From: Rhizobium rhizogenes NBRC 13257
GTDB taxonomy: Bacteria > Pseudomonadota > Alphaproteobacteria > Rhizobiales > Rhizobiaceae
NCBI RefSeq assembly: GCF_000696095.1
Contig: NZ_BAYX01000009.1
Coordinates: 1-64,000, forward strand
DNA length: 64,000 nt
Direction of reading: 5' to 3'
Shown: positions 8,359-17,367 of the stretch, piece after piece
Layout of the letters: each line of letters opens with the position of its first letter
How positions within the stretch are numbered: position 1 is the stretch's first letter
The notes under the pieces: model-generated
The model's database searches: none
Told to the model about the DNA's origin: nothing
What the model saw: the letters and a program-made list of their open reading frames with translations, nothing else
Made by a program: the position numbers and the translations under genes

Positions 8359-11300
8359 TTAGGCTATTTCTCGCAGCCGCTCGGCGGTCTGCAGGTCGAC
8401 GGAGACGAGCTGGGAAACGCCCTGCTCGGCCATGGTGACGCCGAAAAGGCGATCCATGCGCGCCATGGTGATGGGATTATGGGTGATGACCACGAAGCGT
8501 GTCTCGGTCGAGGCGGACATCTCATCCATCAGATTGCAATAGCGCTCGACATTGTGGTCGTCGAGCGGCGCGTCCACCTCGTCCAGCACGCAGATCGGCG
8601 CGGGATTGGTGAGGAACACGGCGAAGATCAGCGCCATGGCCGTCAACGCCTGCTCACCGCCGGAAAGCAGCGTCATGGTCTGCGGCTTCTTGCCCGGCGG
8701 GCGGGCTAAGATTTCGAGGCCCGCTTCCAGCGGATCGTCGGATTCGATCAGTTGCAGTTCGGCCGTGCCGCCGCCGAAGAGATGAGTGAACAGCCGCTGG
8801 AATTGCGCGTTGACGACATCGAAAGCGGCAATCAGCCGTTCACGGCCTTCGCGGTTGAGGCTCTGGATCGCGCCGCGCAGCTTACGGATGGCGTCGATAA
8901 CGTCATCGCGCTCCTTGATCAAGGCCTGTAGCCGTTCGGTCAACTCCTTGCTTTCCTCCTCGGCCCGTAAGTTGACAGCGCCCAGGCGCTCGCGCTCGAT
9001 CCTCAGCCGCTCCAGCTCACGCTCGATCTCGCGAGGATCGGGAATATCCTGCATCACCGCCAGCCCGGCGAGCCGCAGCGCCTCGTGCGGTTCGACATTG
9101 AGCGCCTGGCGGATACGCAGCTCGCTCTCCTGCCGGCGCTCGCGAGCCGACACCAGCCGCTCCTCGACACGACCGCGCTTTTCACGGCTTTCCGCCAGTT
9201 CGGACAGGGCCGTCGTCGCTTGCCGGTCGGCGTCGCGCTGCACGATTTCCGCTTCGGCCAGGCGGTCGGCCGCGGCGCGACGGGCCTCCTCGGCCTTTTG
9301 CAACTCATTCATCAGCGCGCGGCGCTTGTCGTCGAATTCGTCCGGGGCGAGGTCAAGCTCGGCGGCTTCATCGCGCGCCTCTTCCTCGCGGTCGCGCAGG
9401 GTCTGGATATGCTCCTCGGCGCTGGCGGCACGTTGGTGCCAGCCGTCGCGCTCCTGCTGGATCGCCAGGATACGGCGCTGCCGGGCCTCATTTTCCCGGT
9501 TCAATCCCTCATGTCGGGCGCGGGCCTCGGCCAGCACGCCGCGATCGGTCGCAACTTCCGCCTGCTGGTCGCGCAGCTTGATATCGATAGCCGTCAGATC
9601 GGGCGCGTCTTCCAGTTCAATGCGGGTATTTTCATCCTGCACCGTCACTTCTTCCATCTGCGCCTGCAGCTGGCTGACAGCCTCGGTGATGATATCCCGG
9701 CGGCGGATCAGATCGCCGGAGGCGCGTTCGGCCGCAACCAGGGCTTCACGGGCTTCAGCGAGATGGCGAGCCGCAAGGCGGCTGGCATCACGGGCAACAG
9801 CCAGGCGGCCTTCCTCTGCCCGGATTGCCTCACCGGCTGCAGCCAGACGCTCTTCAGCCTCATGCAACACATCGCGCGCAAGTTCGGCCTCGGCCTCAAG
9901 CTCGGCAAGGCGATTTTTCTGCGCCAGCCGCAGGGCCGCGGCACTGGGCGCATCCGCCCCGGTCACATGCCCGTCCCAACGATAGACGGCGCCTTCCTTG
10001 GTCACGAGCCGCTGTCCCGGCTTCAACGCCGGCATGAGACGCAGGGCATCCCCGGCCGCGACAAGGCCGATCTGGCGCAAGCGACGCGTCAGGGCAGCCG
10101 GTGCGCCGACATGGGAAATCAGCGGCTTTACGCCTTCCGGCAAGACGGGATCGGCGGTGCCGCTGCCATTGTCCGACCAGTACGCGGGTGCCTGCGGATC
10201 CAGCGGCGATTCCAGATCATCACCGAGCGCCGCGCCAATCGCGGTCTCGAAGCCGCGATCGACACGCAGCTCTTCGGCAACCGGCGCGAAGGTGCCGGAG
10301 GCGGCGCCCGCTGCCAGCATCTTCGAGATCGTGCGCGCTTCCGTTTCCAGGGCATTCAGCCGCGAGCGGGCCTGATCGGCCGGGGCGCGCGATAGAGCTT
10401 CGGTTTCGCGAGCCTTGGCAAGAGCCGTCTCGACGCGCTGGATTGCCGCATCGGCATCGGCAACGACGCCCTCGGCGGTTTCGACCATATCGCGCTTTTC
10501 GCCGGGGTCCGGCAGTACGGCCATCTTCTCGTCGATGGCGGACAGCTCACGGTTCGCCTCGTCCATCTGGCGTTCCAGCCGCAGCTTGCGATCGGCAAGA
10601 TCGCGAATGGCGCGTTCGAGCTGGTTGCGCGCGGCGGCGGCCTCGGCGCGTTCGGCCGTCAGCGCGGTGAAGATGCCTTCGCTATCTGCAAGCTTGGACG
10701 CGGCCTCCTCGAAAGCCTCGCGCGTCTCCTCGGCAAGCCGGCCGGAATCCGCAAGGATATCGGCAATATCGGCTTCTTCTGCGTCGAGCTTGGCCAGGAT
10801 CGCGGCGTTGTCGGCGACAAGACGCTCCTCACGACGGATATCCTCGCCCAGTTGCGCCAGCCGGCGGGTCAGCTCGTCGCGACGGCGCAGGATGCGATTG
10901 GCATCTTCTTCCAATTGATTGCGGGCAAACTGCAGCCGTTGCAGCGCGGCTGCGGCCTTTGCCTCGTCGTCACGCAGCTCCGGCAGCTTGAAGCTGGCAA
11001 TACCTTGCGCCTTCGCCGCCTCCATCTGCAGCTGCGCCTTTTCGGCGACCAGGACGGTTGCTTGGTTGAGGCCGCTGTCGGCCTCCGCTTCCGCCTCCTT
11101 GGCCTGCACCCAATGGATATGCAGCAGCATGGCCTCGCGGGCGCGGATATCGGCGGACAGTGTCTTGAAACGGTTGGCCTGACGGGCCTGACGTTTCAGG
11201 CTCTCGATCTGGCTTTCGAGCTGCGAGGTCACGTCGTCGAGACGCTCGAGATTGCCTTCGGCGGCGCGCAGGCGCAGCTCCGCTTCATGCCGGCGCGAAT

Positions 11301-11820
11301 GCAGGCCGGAAATGCCGGCCGCCTCTTCGAGAAGCTGGCGGCGGGCCTGGGGCTTCGCCTGGATCAGCTCGCCGATACGCCCCTGGCCGACCATGGACGG
11401 CGAGCGCGCGCCGGTCGACGCATCGGCAAACAGCAGCTGCACATCCTTGGCGCGGGCCTCCTTGCCGTTGATGCGATAGAGCGAACCCTGCTCGCGCTCG
11501 ATACGGCGCGTGACCTGGATTTCATCGCTGTCGTTGAAGGCGGCGGGCGCGGTGCGATCGCTATTGTCGAGATAGAGGCCGACTTCCGCGGTGTTGCGCG
11601 CCGGCCGGTTGCCGGAGCCGGAGAAGATCACGTCGTCCATGCCAGAGGCGCGCATGTTCTTGTAGGAATTCTCGCCCATCACCCAGCGCAGCGCCTCGAC
11701 AAGATTCGACTTGCCGCAGCCGTTCGGGCCGACAACGCCGGTCAAACCGCGCTCGATGACGAATTCCGCTGGTTCCACGAAGGATTTGAAGCCGACGAGA
11801 CGAAGCCTATTGAACTTCAT
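8359..11820 (-). CDS. smc: chromosome segregation protein SMC
   Basis: An 1153-residue SMC ATPase that compacts and segregates the chromosome with ScpA/ScpB. Walker A GPNGCGKSN is at residues 31-39. Two long charged coiled coils flank a hinge at roughly 510-620. The C-terminal head has the ABC signature LLSGGEQALTA and Walker B PICVLDEVDAPLDDHN. Length is normal for the family. The start ATG is immediately preceded by an intergenic palindromic repeat that separates it from dsbA. The dsbA-smc order with DUF721 and mutY nearby is common in alphaproteobacteria. Confidence 0.96.
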   Translation of the reverse strand: MKFNRLRLVGFKSFVEPAEFVIERGLTGVVGPNGCGKSNLVEALRWVMGENSYKNMRASGMDDVIFSGSGNRPARNTAEVGLYLDNSDRTAPAAFNDSDEIQVTRRIEREQGSLYRINGKEARAKDVQLLFADASTGARSPSMVGQGRIGELIQAKPQARRQLLEEAAGISGLHSRRHEAELRLRAAEGNLERLDDVTSQLESQIESLKRQARQANRFKTLSADIRAREAMLLHIHWVQAKEAEAEADSGLNQATVLVAEKAQLQMEAAKAQGIASFKLPELRDDEAKAAAALQRLQFARNQLEEDANRILRRRDELTRRLAQLGEDIRREERLVADNAAILAKLDAEEADIADILADSGRLAEETREAFEEAASKLADSEGIFTALTAERAEAAAARNQLERAIRDLADRKLRLERQMDEANRELSAIDEKMAVLPDPGEKRDMVETAEGVVADADAAIQRVETALAKARETEALSRAPADQARSRLNALETEARTISKMLAAGAASGTFAPVAEELRVDRGFETAIGAALGDDLESPLDPQAPAYWSDNGSGTADPVLPEGVKPLISHVGAPAALTRRLRQIGLVAAGDALRLMPALKPGQRLVTKEGAVYRWDGHVTGADAPSAAALRLAQKNRLAELEAEAELARDVLHEAEERLAAAGEAIRAEEGRLAVARDASRLAARHLAEAREALVAAERASGDLIRRRDIITEAVSQLQAQMEEVTVQDENTRIELEDAPDLTAIDIKLRDQQAEVATDRGVLAEARARHEGLNRENEARQRRILAIQQERDGWHQRAASAEEHIQTLRDREEEARDEAAELDLAPDEFDDKRRALMNELQKAEEARRAAADRLAEAEIVQRDADRQATTALSELAESREKRGRVEERLVSARERRQESELRIRQALNVEPHEALRLAGLAVMQDIPDPREIERELERLRIERERLGAVNLRAEEESKELTERLQALIKERDDVIDAIRKLRGAIQSLNREGRERLIAAFDVVNAQFQRLFTHLFGGGTAELQLIESDDPLEAGLEILARPPGKKPQTMTLLSGGEQALTAMALIFAVFLTNPAPICVLDEVDAPLDDHNVERYCNLMDEMSASTETRFVVITHNPITMARMDRLFGVTMAEQGVSQLVSVDLQTAERLREIA

Positions 11821-11831
11821 GGGCCGATCTC

Positions 11832-11880
11832 CACCCTCCCCTTGAGGGGGAGGGTCGGACCAAAGGTCCGGGGTGGGGTG
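11832..11880 (+). repeat. structured intergenic repeat, copy 1
   Basis: A 49-bp element built from nested inverted repeats. Outer arms are CACCC...GGGTG. Stem 1 is CCCTCCCC-TTGA-GGGGGAGGG and stem 2 is GGACC-AAA-GGTCC. It is closely similar to the two copies near 29.8 kb. It lies between the dsbA terminator and the smc start. Confidence 0.8.
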
Positions 11881-11924
11881 ATCATGTGTGCACCCCAGAG
11901 ATCATCCTCCGCAAGGAGGAGGCG

Positions 11925-11960
11925 CAAAAAAGCGGGCGCGCAGGTTTCCCCACCGCCCGC
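11925..11960 (-). terminator. rho-independent terminator of dsbA
   Basis: On the minus strand a GCGGGCG / CGCCCGC stem (7 bp, GC only) is followed directly by six T residues, about 20 bases past the dsbA stop. A classic intrinsic terminator that also insulates smc from dsbA transcription. Confidence 0.75.
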
Positions 11961-11979
11961 CATTTGCAAAATGCGCGGG

Positions 11980-12717
11980 TCAGAGAAGGCTGTCGATAAG
12001 CTTCGACATGGCACCAACCGACATGTCTCCTGCGTAACGCTTGCCGTTGATCAGGAAGGTCGGTGTCGCATTGACGCCGAAATCCTTGGCTGCACGTTCC
12101 CTAACTGAGTTGACATCATCCAGAAGCTTCTGGTTCGTCAAGCACTTCGTAAAGCTATCCTCAGTAAAACCTGCAAGTTTCGACATTTGCAGCAGTGCGG
12201 CACGGCCATCGACGTCAGGCGAAGCCCAGGCGATCTGCTGTTTGAACAGCATTTCGACCATCGGCATGTACTGTTCCTGCGGCGCGCAACGGGCCAGCAT
12301 GAAGGCGGCAGCAGCGCGCGGATCGAACGGGAATTCGCGGATGACGAAGCGAACCTTGCCGGTATCGATGTACTTCTGCTTGATGGCGTCGAAGGTGGTG
12401 ACGGCGAAATGCGCGCAGTGCGGGCAGGTCAGCGACATGTATTCGACGATCTTGACTGGAGCATCTTCCTTGCCGAGCGCGATTTCCGGCAGGGAGCCGG
12501 GCTTCAGCACTTCGTTCATGTCGACGCTGCCATCGGCCGTGGGAATTTCATCCTCTGGCGTGGAGGCCGTGCTGGTCGTCTCCTGCGCGCCACCAGCCGT
12601 CGTGGCGTTGGCGGCGGATGCGGTGTCGGCAAAGGCAGCGAACGCTACCGAGAGGGCCGCAACGGCACTGCCGCCCAGCAGGTGGCGTTTGGTCAAGAGC
12701 ATGTCGGACATCGGCAT
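11980..12717 (-). CDS. DsbA-family thiol:disulfide oxidoreductase
   Basis: About 245 residues with an N-terminal export signal (LLTKRHLLGGSAVAALSVAFAAFA). A 35-40-residue Thr/Ala-rich linker precedes a thioredoxin-fold DsbA domain. The redox motif CPHC is at residues 98-101 in the context MSLTCPHCAHF. The cis-proline region TPTFLINGKRYAG is near the end. It would oxidise periplasmic thiols; rhizobial relatives are often annotated DsbA-like. In-frame ATGs at 12711 and 12702 are possible alternative starts since no strong ribosome site is visible. It is followed by a strong intrinsic terminator. Confidence 0.88.
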   Translation of the reverse strand: MPMSDMLLTKRHLLGGSAVAALSVAFAAFADTASAANATTAGGAQETTSTASTPEDEIPTADGSVDMNEVLKPGSLPEIALGKEDAPVKIVEYMSLTCPHCAHFAVTTFDAIKQKYIDTGKVRFVIREFPFDPRAAAAFMLARCAPQEQYMPMVEMLFKQQIAWASPDVDGRAALLQMSKLAGFTEDSFTKCLTNQKLLDDVNSVRERAAKDFGVNATPTFLINGKRYAGDMSVGAMSKLIDSLL

Positions 12718-12884
12718 AGAGTCACCCGTCGTTTAGGAGGTCTGTGAATGGTCCATTGCGATATAACGGCTGGTTGCCGCTAACAAGGCACGGTTGACCA
12801 ACTTTCTTCAAAGAATTGTGACCTGGAGAAGACGGAGAGATTAAATTATCGTCAGAATTGCATGGGGATGGCGATTGAAGCGGT

Positions 12885-13382
12885 TTATCTTCCTCGCTTC
12901 CAGACCATCGCCGTGCCTAGTCTCTGGATTGCAGCCCGCAGCTTGTCGTCCTCGATACCATCCATCATTCCCTCCAGCTTGCGGGCCGCCTCGCCCTTCA
13001 GCGGTGGCGGAGTGCGGGAGCGTCTTGAGGCAACCGAGACAGGCTTCTGGACGATACGGATCTGGCTGACGGCGTGGAAGCCGAAGAAGCCGTTGATGCG
13101 CTGGATGAGTTCACCCTGGGCATGGGTCAGGAACAGGGCGCGGGCGCCTTCGCAGGCGATGGTCAGCACGCCGGGCTGATAGCGGCCCTCCTCGCCCGAG
13201 CCTACACGCTTGGCCCAGGCAATCTTTTCAGGCCGCGTGCATTCGGCGAAATCCTCGCCGGCGATCTCATCCCAGGATCCGAGCAGCGCCGTATTGATAC
13301 CGGCACGCTTCGCCAGCACCGGATCGATGATGCCGTTGGTCAGCTCGGAAATCTGCTTTTCGCCTTTTCGGGGATAACTCAT
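12885..13382 (-). CDS. DUF721 family protein (DciA-like)
   Basis: About 165 residues. The N-terminal DUF721 domain shows DPVLAKRAGINTALLGSWDEI and GVLTIACEGARALFLTHAQGE, followed by a variable C-terminus with a basic tail. DUF721 includes DciA, a loader or recruiter of the replicative DnaB helicase, so a DNA-replication role is plausible but unproven here. I chose the ATG at 13382 (MSYPRKGEKQ); a TTG at 13448 preceded by a purine-rich tract is the alternative. It is divergent from mutY. Confidence 0.8.
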   Translation of the reverse strand: MSYPRKGEKQISELTNGIIDPVLAKRAGINTALLGSWDEIAGEDFAECTRPEKIAWAKRVGSGEEGRYQPGVLTIACEGARALFLTHAQGELIQRINGFFGFHAVSQIRIVQKPVSVASRRSRTPPPLKGEAARKLEGMMDGIEDDKLRAAIQRLGTAMVWKRGR

Positions 13383-13468
13383 ATGATTAGCGGTCCGGAA
13401 CCTCGTTTGCGCGATCGGGACCTTGATCGTCCGACGCAGCTTGGCCAAGTATAGAGCACTTCCCCTCG

Positions 13469-14569
13469 ATGCGGCAAATCATGACGATGACTTCTCAATT
13501 CCCGACGGCCGCATCCCTGCTTGCCTGGTACGACCGCCATCACCGTGACCTGCCCTGGCGGATCTCGCCGCCGATGGCGGCGCGGGGCATCCGGCCCGAT
13601 CCCTATCATATCTGGCTGTCTGAGGTGATGCTGCAGCAGACCACCGTGCCGGCGGTCAAAGCCTATTTCGCCAAGTTCCTCGAGCGCTGGCCGACAGTCG
13701 GCGATCTGGCAGCAGCGCCCACCGACGATGTCATGGCCGCCTGGGCTGGCCTTGGCTATTACGCCCGCGCCCGTAACCTGAAGAAATGCGCGGAAGCCGT
13801 GGCGGCGGAGCATGGTGGGCGATTTCCCGACACCGAGGACGGGCTGCGGGCCTTGCCGGGGATCGGCGATTACACAGCCGCAGCAGTCGCGGCCATCGCT
13901 TTTAACCGGCAGGCGGCGGTCATGGACGGCAATGTCGAGCGCGTCATCTCCAGGCTCTATGCCATCTCGACACCCCTACCCGCCGGCAAGCCCCTGATGA
14001 AGCAGAAGGTGGCGTTGCTGACTCCCGCCGACCGCCCAGGCGACTTCGCGCAGGCGATGATGGATCTGGGTGCGACGATCTGTACGCCGAAGCGGCCGGC
14101 CTGTGCGCTCTGTCCTTTCAACAACGCCTGCGAGGCGCTGGCCTCGCATGATCCGGAACATTTTCCGGTGAAGGCGGCGAAGAAGGAAAAACCTGTGCGG
14201 CAGGGAGCCGCTTTCGTGGCGGTCAATGGCGACGGTGAGATCTATCTGCGCCGGCGCATTGCCAGCGGCCTGCTCGGCGGCATGACCGAAGTGCCGACCA
14301 CCGGCTGGACGGCGCGGATCGACGGCGAAACCAGTACCGATGCTGCCCCCTTCCCGGCCGATTGGCAGGCAGCGGGGACCGTGACGCATGTCTTCACCCA
14401 CTTCGAACTGCGGCTGTCGATCTATCGCGCTCAAGTGGCGGCGGGCGCCAACCGCAATGACGGATGGTGGGAACCGGTTACAAATCTTGAAGCGCAGGCC
14501 CTGCCGACCGTCATGAAAAAAGCGATCACCCAGGCTATTCCTCTCGCGTTTAGCAAAGCCAGCGCCTAA
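13469..14569 (+). CDS. mutY: A/G-specific adenine glycosylase
   Basis: A 366-residue base-excision repair enzyme that removes adenine mispaired with 8-oxoguanine. The catalytic helix is SEVMLQQTTV (Glu52). The helix-hairpin-helix is LPGIGDYTAAA (about 129-139), and the catalytic Asp is in VMDGNVERV (Asp153). The iron-sulfur loop has four cysteines in the pattern CTPKRPACALCPFNNAC. The C-terminal MutT/NUDIX-like 8-oxoG recognition domain follows (GGMTEVPTTGW, HVFTHFELRL). An ATG at 13481 is an alternative start. It is upstream of two small enzymes on the same strand. Confidence 0.95.
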   Translation: MRQIMTMTSQFPTAASLLAWYDRHHRDLPWRISPPMAARGIRPDPYHIWLSEVMLQQTTVPAVKAYFAKFLERWPTVGDLAAAPTDDVMAAWAGLGYYARARNLKKCAEAVAAEHGGRFPDTEDGLRALPGIGDYTAAAVAAIAFNRQAAVMDGNVERVISRLYAISTPLPAGKPLMKQKVALLTPADRPGDFAQAMMDLGATICTPKRPACALCPFNNACEALASHDPEHFPVKAAKKEKPVRQGAAFVAVNGDGEIYLRRRIASGLLGGMTEVPTTGWTARIDGETSTDAAPFPADWQAAGTVTHVFTHFELRLSIYRAQVAAGANRNDGWWEPVTNLEAQALPTVMKKAITQAIPLAFSKASA

Positions 14570-14586
14570 CCATCAGGAAATCATTC

Positions 14587-15201
14587 ATGACGACGGAAAT
14601 CCGGCACATTGTCTTCGATATCGGCAAGGTTCTCATTCACTACGATCCGAATATTCCCTACAGCCGTATCATTCCCGACAAGACGGAGCGTGACTGGTTC
14701 CTCACCAATGTCTGCACCCACGAATGGAACATCGAGCAGGATCGCGGCCGCACCTGGGAAGAGGCAGAGGCGCTGCTAATTGCCGAGCATCCGGAGCGCG
14801 AAGAGCAGATCCGCGCCTTCCGCAAGCATTGGCACGAGATGGTGCCGCATGCCTATGATGACAGCATTGCGATCTTCGAAGGATTGATCGCGGAAGGCCG
14901 CGATGTCACCATGCTGACCAATTTCGCATCCGACACGTTTCGGGAGGCGCAGGCGCGCTTCGATTTCCTCAACAAGCCGCGCGGCGTTACCGTGTCCGGC
15001 GATATCGGTCTGATCAAGCCGGATGTCGCGATCTATGAGAGGCATGTGAAGAGTTTCGGCCTCGATCCCGCGTCGACGATCTTCATTGACGATTCGCTCG
15101 CCAACGTCGAAGGCGCCAAGGCGGCCGGCTGGCATGCAGTTCATTTCACCGGCGCTGCGAAGCTGCGCAGCGATCTCGCCGCCTACGGCATTAAGGTTTG
15201 A
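14587..15201 (+). CDS. HAD-superfamily hydrolase (YihX-like)
   Basis: A 204-residue HAD-IA phosphatase. Motif I is FDIGKVLIHYD, where the second position of the usual DxD is Gly, as in YihX-type sugar-phosphate phosphatases (DLGNV). Motif II is the Thr in MLTNFASD. Motif III is the Lys in GLIKPDVAIY, and motif IV is FIDDSLANVEGA. The helical cap lies between motifs I and II. It starts 15 bases after mutY stops. Substrate unknown; glucose-1-phosphate or similar is suggested only by family. Confidence 0.85.
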   Translation: MTTEIRHIVFDIGKVLIHYDPNIPYSRIIPDKTERDWFLTNVCTHEWNIEQDRGRTWEEAEALLIAEHPEREEQIRAFRKHWHEMVPHAYDDSIAIFEGLIAEGRDVTMLTNFASDTFREAQARFDFLNKPRGVTVSGDIGLIKPDVAIYERHVKSFGLDPASTIFIDDSLANVEGAKAAGWHAVHFTGAAKLRSDLAAYGIKV

Positions 15202-15205
15202 GCCC

Positions 15206-15571
15206 ATGATTTTCGACCCGGCAGAACGCATCACCCTGTTTCACGACGCCATCAACAGGCTCGACTACGCGACGATCGAGAATTTCTTCGCGGAAAACGC
15301 CACCTACGTCTCGAACGGCGTCGGCAGCCTTGCCGGCCGCGAGGCGATCATGGAGGCCTTCCGCGGCTATTTCGACACCTATCCCGATCAGACAGCCTCC
15401 AATTCATTGGTGGAAACGCTGACGCCGCTGTCCGGTCGCTCCGTCTGGTCCGTGCGAGCGACAAACAGCAAGACCGGCAAGCCGCTTATTCGCGAGGGCG
15501 AAGAGACGATCACCTTCGACGAGGATGGCCGTGTCGTCCGGGTCGATGTGACGGATTATCAGGAATTCTGA
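15206..15571 (+). CDS. SnoaL/NTF2-like domain protein
   Basis: About 121 residues folding as a single NTF2-like cone, with an N-terminal helix (FHDAINRLDYATIENFFAEN) followed by strands ending in EETITFDEDGRVVRVDV. The start ATG lies four bases after the HAD gene stop, so the two are likely cotranscribed. Proteins of this fold are small isomerases, dehydratases or ligand-binding proteins. No catalytic signature is distinctive enough to name a reaction. A strong hairpin follows. Confidence 0.75.
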   Translation: MIFDPAERITLFHDAINRLDYATIENFFAENATYVSNGVGSLAGREAIMEAFRGYFDTYPDQTASNSLVETLTPLSGRSVWSVRATNSKTGKPLIREGEETITFDEDGRVVRVDVTDYQEF

Positions 15572-15590
15572 GCCGCCAACCTCAAAAAAT

Positions 15591-15619
15591 AACGCCCAGG
15601 GTTTTGGCCCTGGGCGTTT
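15591..15619. terminator. bidirectional rho-independent terminator
   Basis: An 11-bp perfect stem, AACGCCCAGGG / CCCTGGGCGTT, with a 6-base loop. It is flanked by A residues on the left and T residues on the right. It sits between the convergent SnoaL-like gene and ccrM and can serve both. Confidence 0.8.
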
Positions 15620-15684
15620 CGCCTTCCTCCCTAACTGGAGGTACAAGACAGAGAAAGGCGAGTGTGCGGAATGGGCAGCAGTGC

Positions 15685-15721
15685 GATCCCGAAAACCGTG
15701 GGGCGGTTTTGGAACGGGATC
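15685..15721. repeat. rhizobial palindromic repeat (GATCCCGAAAA type), copy 1
   Basis: An imperfect inverted repeat starting GATCCCGAAAACCG and ending CGGTTTT...CGGGATC, between the terminator and the ccrM stop. It resembles a widespread intergenic palindrome of Rhizobiales. A related copy is near 41.85 kb. Confidence 0.55.
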
Positions 15722-15742
15722 GTGCCGGTCAGATGAGTGGGA

Positions 15743-16873
15743 TTACCCCACCTTCCCTATATCATTGCGGATGATCGCCCGGAGTTCGTCGATCGGGCGC
15801 AGGGACTGCCCGTCGTCGAAGTGCCAGAATGTCCATCCGTTGCATGCATCAAGGCCCTGGACTTTCGCGCCGAGGCGATGAATGGAGCCGGCCTCGCCGC
15901 CGGCAGCAACCGTGCCATCGGCGCGAACGATGGCGCTATGGCGGCGCCGTGCATCCGTCAGCACCTGGCCGGGCTTGATCAGACCGCTTTCAACGAGCAC
16001 ATTGAAGGCAACGCGGGCTTCAGCCTTCTTGCCGGTCATCACCGTCAGCTCCGCCTTGCCGAGCGGTTCGACGGAGGCAATGCGGGCGCTGGCCGCATCG
16101 ATGTAATCCTGCTCGCGCTCGATACCAACGAAGTGACGGCCGAGACGCTTGGCGACGGCGCCGGTGGTGCCGGAGCCGAAGAACGGATCGAGAATGATGT
16201 CGCCCGGCTTGGACGAGGCCATGATGACACGCGCCAGCAGGGCTTCCGGCTTCTGCGTCGGATGTACTTTCTTGCCGTCGTCACCCTTCAGGCGCTCGCC
16301 GCCGTTGCAGATCGGGAACAGCCAATCCGAGCGCATCTGCACATCGTCATTGGCGGCCTTCATGGCGTCGTAGTTGAAGGTGTAGCCCTTGGTCTTGGCG
16401 TTCGGGCTCGCCCAGATCATCGTCTCATGGGCGTTCTGGAAACGACGGCCCTTGAAATTCGGCATCGGGTTGGTCTTGCGCCAAACGATGTCGTTCAGGA
16501 TCCAGAAGTTCAGATCCTGCATCGTCGCGCCGACGCGGAAAATGTTGTGATAGGAGCCGATGACCCAGATGGTGCCAGTCGGCTTCAAAACGCGGCGGCA
16601 GGCCAGCAGCCAGGCGCGGGTGAAGGCATCATAGGCTTCGAAGGAAGCGAACTGATCCCACTCGTCATCGACGGCGTCGACCAGCGACTGGTCGGGACGG
16701 TGCAATGTGCCGCCAAGCTGGAGATTGTAGGGTGGGTCGGCGAAGATAACATCGACGGAATGCGTGGGCAGTGCTTCAAGAGCCGCCACGCAATCGCCCT
16801 TGATGATCGTGTCGACCCAAGAGCCCGGCGTTGCGGAAGTTCTAAGGTCGGCAAGCGGGAAAACTGACGCCAT
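15743..16873 (-). CDS. ccrM: CcrM-type adenine DNA methyltransferase (GANTC)
   Basis: A 376-residue beta-class N6-adenine methyltransferase. The catalytic motif DPPY is at residues 46-49 (FADPPYNLQ) and the SAM-binding motif FGSGTTGAVAKRLGR is around residue 240. A conserved C-terminal DNA-interacting domain ends with GWTFWHFDDGQSLRPID. Order and length match the cell-cycle methyltransferase of alphaproteobacteria, which methylates GANTC late in replication. I start at the ATG giving MASVFPLADL; an open extension to 16942 runs through the promoter region. No partner restriction enzyme is adjacent. Confidence 0.95.
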   Translation of the reverse strand: MASVFPLADLRTSATPGSWVDTIIKGDCVAALEALPTHSVDVIFADPPYNLQLGGTLHRPDQSLVDAVDDEWDQFASFEAYDAFTRAWLLACRRVLKPTGTIWVIGSYHNIFRVGATMQDLNFWILNDIVWRKTNPMPNFKGRRFQNAHETMIWASPNAKTKGYTFNYDAMKAANDDVQMRSDWLFPICNGGERLKGDDGKKVHPTQKPEALLARVIMASSKPGDIILDPFFGSGTTGAVAKRLGRHFVGIEREQDYIDAASARIASVEPLGKAELTVMTGKKAEARVAFNVLVESGLIKPGQVLTDARRRHSAIVRADGTVAAGGEAGSIHRLGAKVQGLDACNGWTFWHFDDGQSLRPIDELRAIIRNDIGKVG

Positions 16874-16945
16874 GTGATACTCGCTGTTACACTGAATCGT
16901 TACGCTTAACTGAGTGTTATGGTTACCTAACTTGGTTACCAAAGG
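16874..16945 (-). promoter_or_regulatory. ccrM leader with GANTC site and CtrA-like box
   Basis: A GAATC (GANTC) site is at 16894-16898, about 21 bases before the start codon. A CtrA-like element ATAA-N7-TTAA spans 16906-16920 on the minus strand. Two GGTAACC boxes lie just upstream. CtrA activation and methylation-sensitive control of ccrM are established in Caulobacter. Here the role is inferred from position and motif. Confidence 0.45.
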
Positions 16946-16992
16946 CTAAAGCGGGTCTCACATTTCACGATTTCCCGGAAATAAGTCTGTCT

Positions 16993-17367
16993 TCAGTCGT
17001 CGCCAGGCTCCACCGTTCTGGATCCATCATGCACCATCAGGCTATCGGCCGGCGCCTCGTCCCGTTCGTTCATCCCGTAATCGCGCACCACATGCGCGAT
17101 GCGCAGGCGGTAATCGGCGAAGACCGTCCCTCGCCCGGCCTTTTGCGCGGCGCGATGGGCTTCACGATTGCGCCATTCCTTCACCGCCGCCTCGTCGCGC
17201 CAGAAGGACAGCGACAGGATCTTGCCGCGCGAACTAAGGCTCTCGAAGCGTTCGATGGAGATGAAACCGTCGATCGTCTCGAGTTCGGCGCGTAGCTTGC
17301 CGGCAAGATCGAGATAGTGATGACGTTCGCCGAGATAGGGAACGACCTCGAAGATGACGGCGATCAC
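16993..17367 (-). CDS. antibiotic biosynthesis monooxygenase (ABM) domain protein
   Basis: A 124-residue dimeric alpha/beta-barrel (ferredoxin-like) protein. The N-terminal MIAVIFEVVPYLGERHHYLDLA, the central IDGFISIERFESLSSRGKILSLSFW and the WRNREAHRAAQKAGR helix are typical of ABM-domain proteins. It overlaps the preceding NIPSNAP gene by four bases and is the second gene of that pair. ABM proteins include heme-degrading and quinone-forming monooxygenases as well as proteins with no known reaction. The substrate cannot be inferred. Confidence 0.8.
   Translation of the reverse strand: MIAVIFEVVPYLGERHHYLDLAGKLRAELETIDGFISIERFESLSSRGKILSLSFWRDEAAVKEWRNREAHRAAQKAGRGTVFADYRLRIAHVVRDYGMNERDEAPADSLMVHDGSRTVEPGDD

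Noticed and set aside
10852..12108. Long plus-strand frame over the smc start and dsbA
   Set aside because: It crosses a terminator and two certain genes and has no ribosome site.
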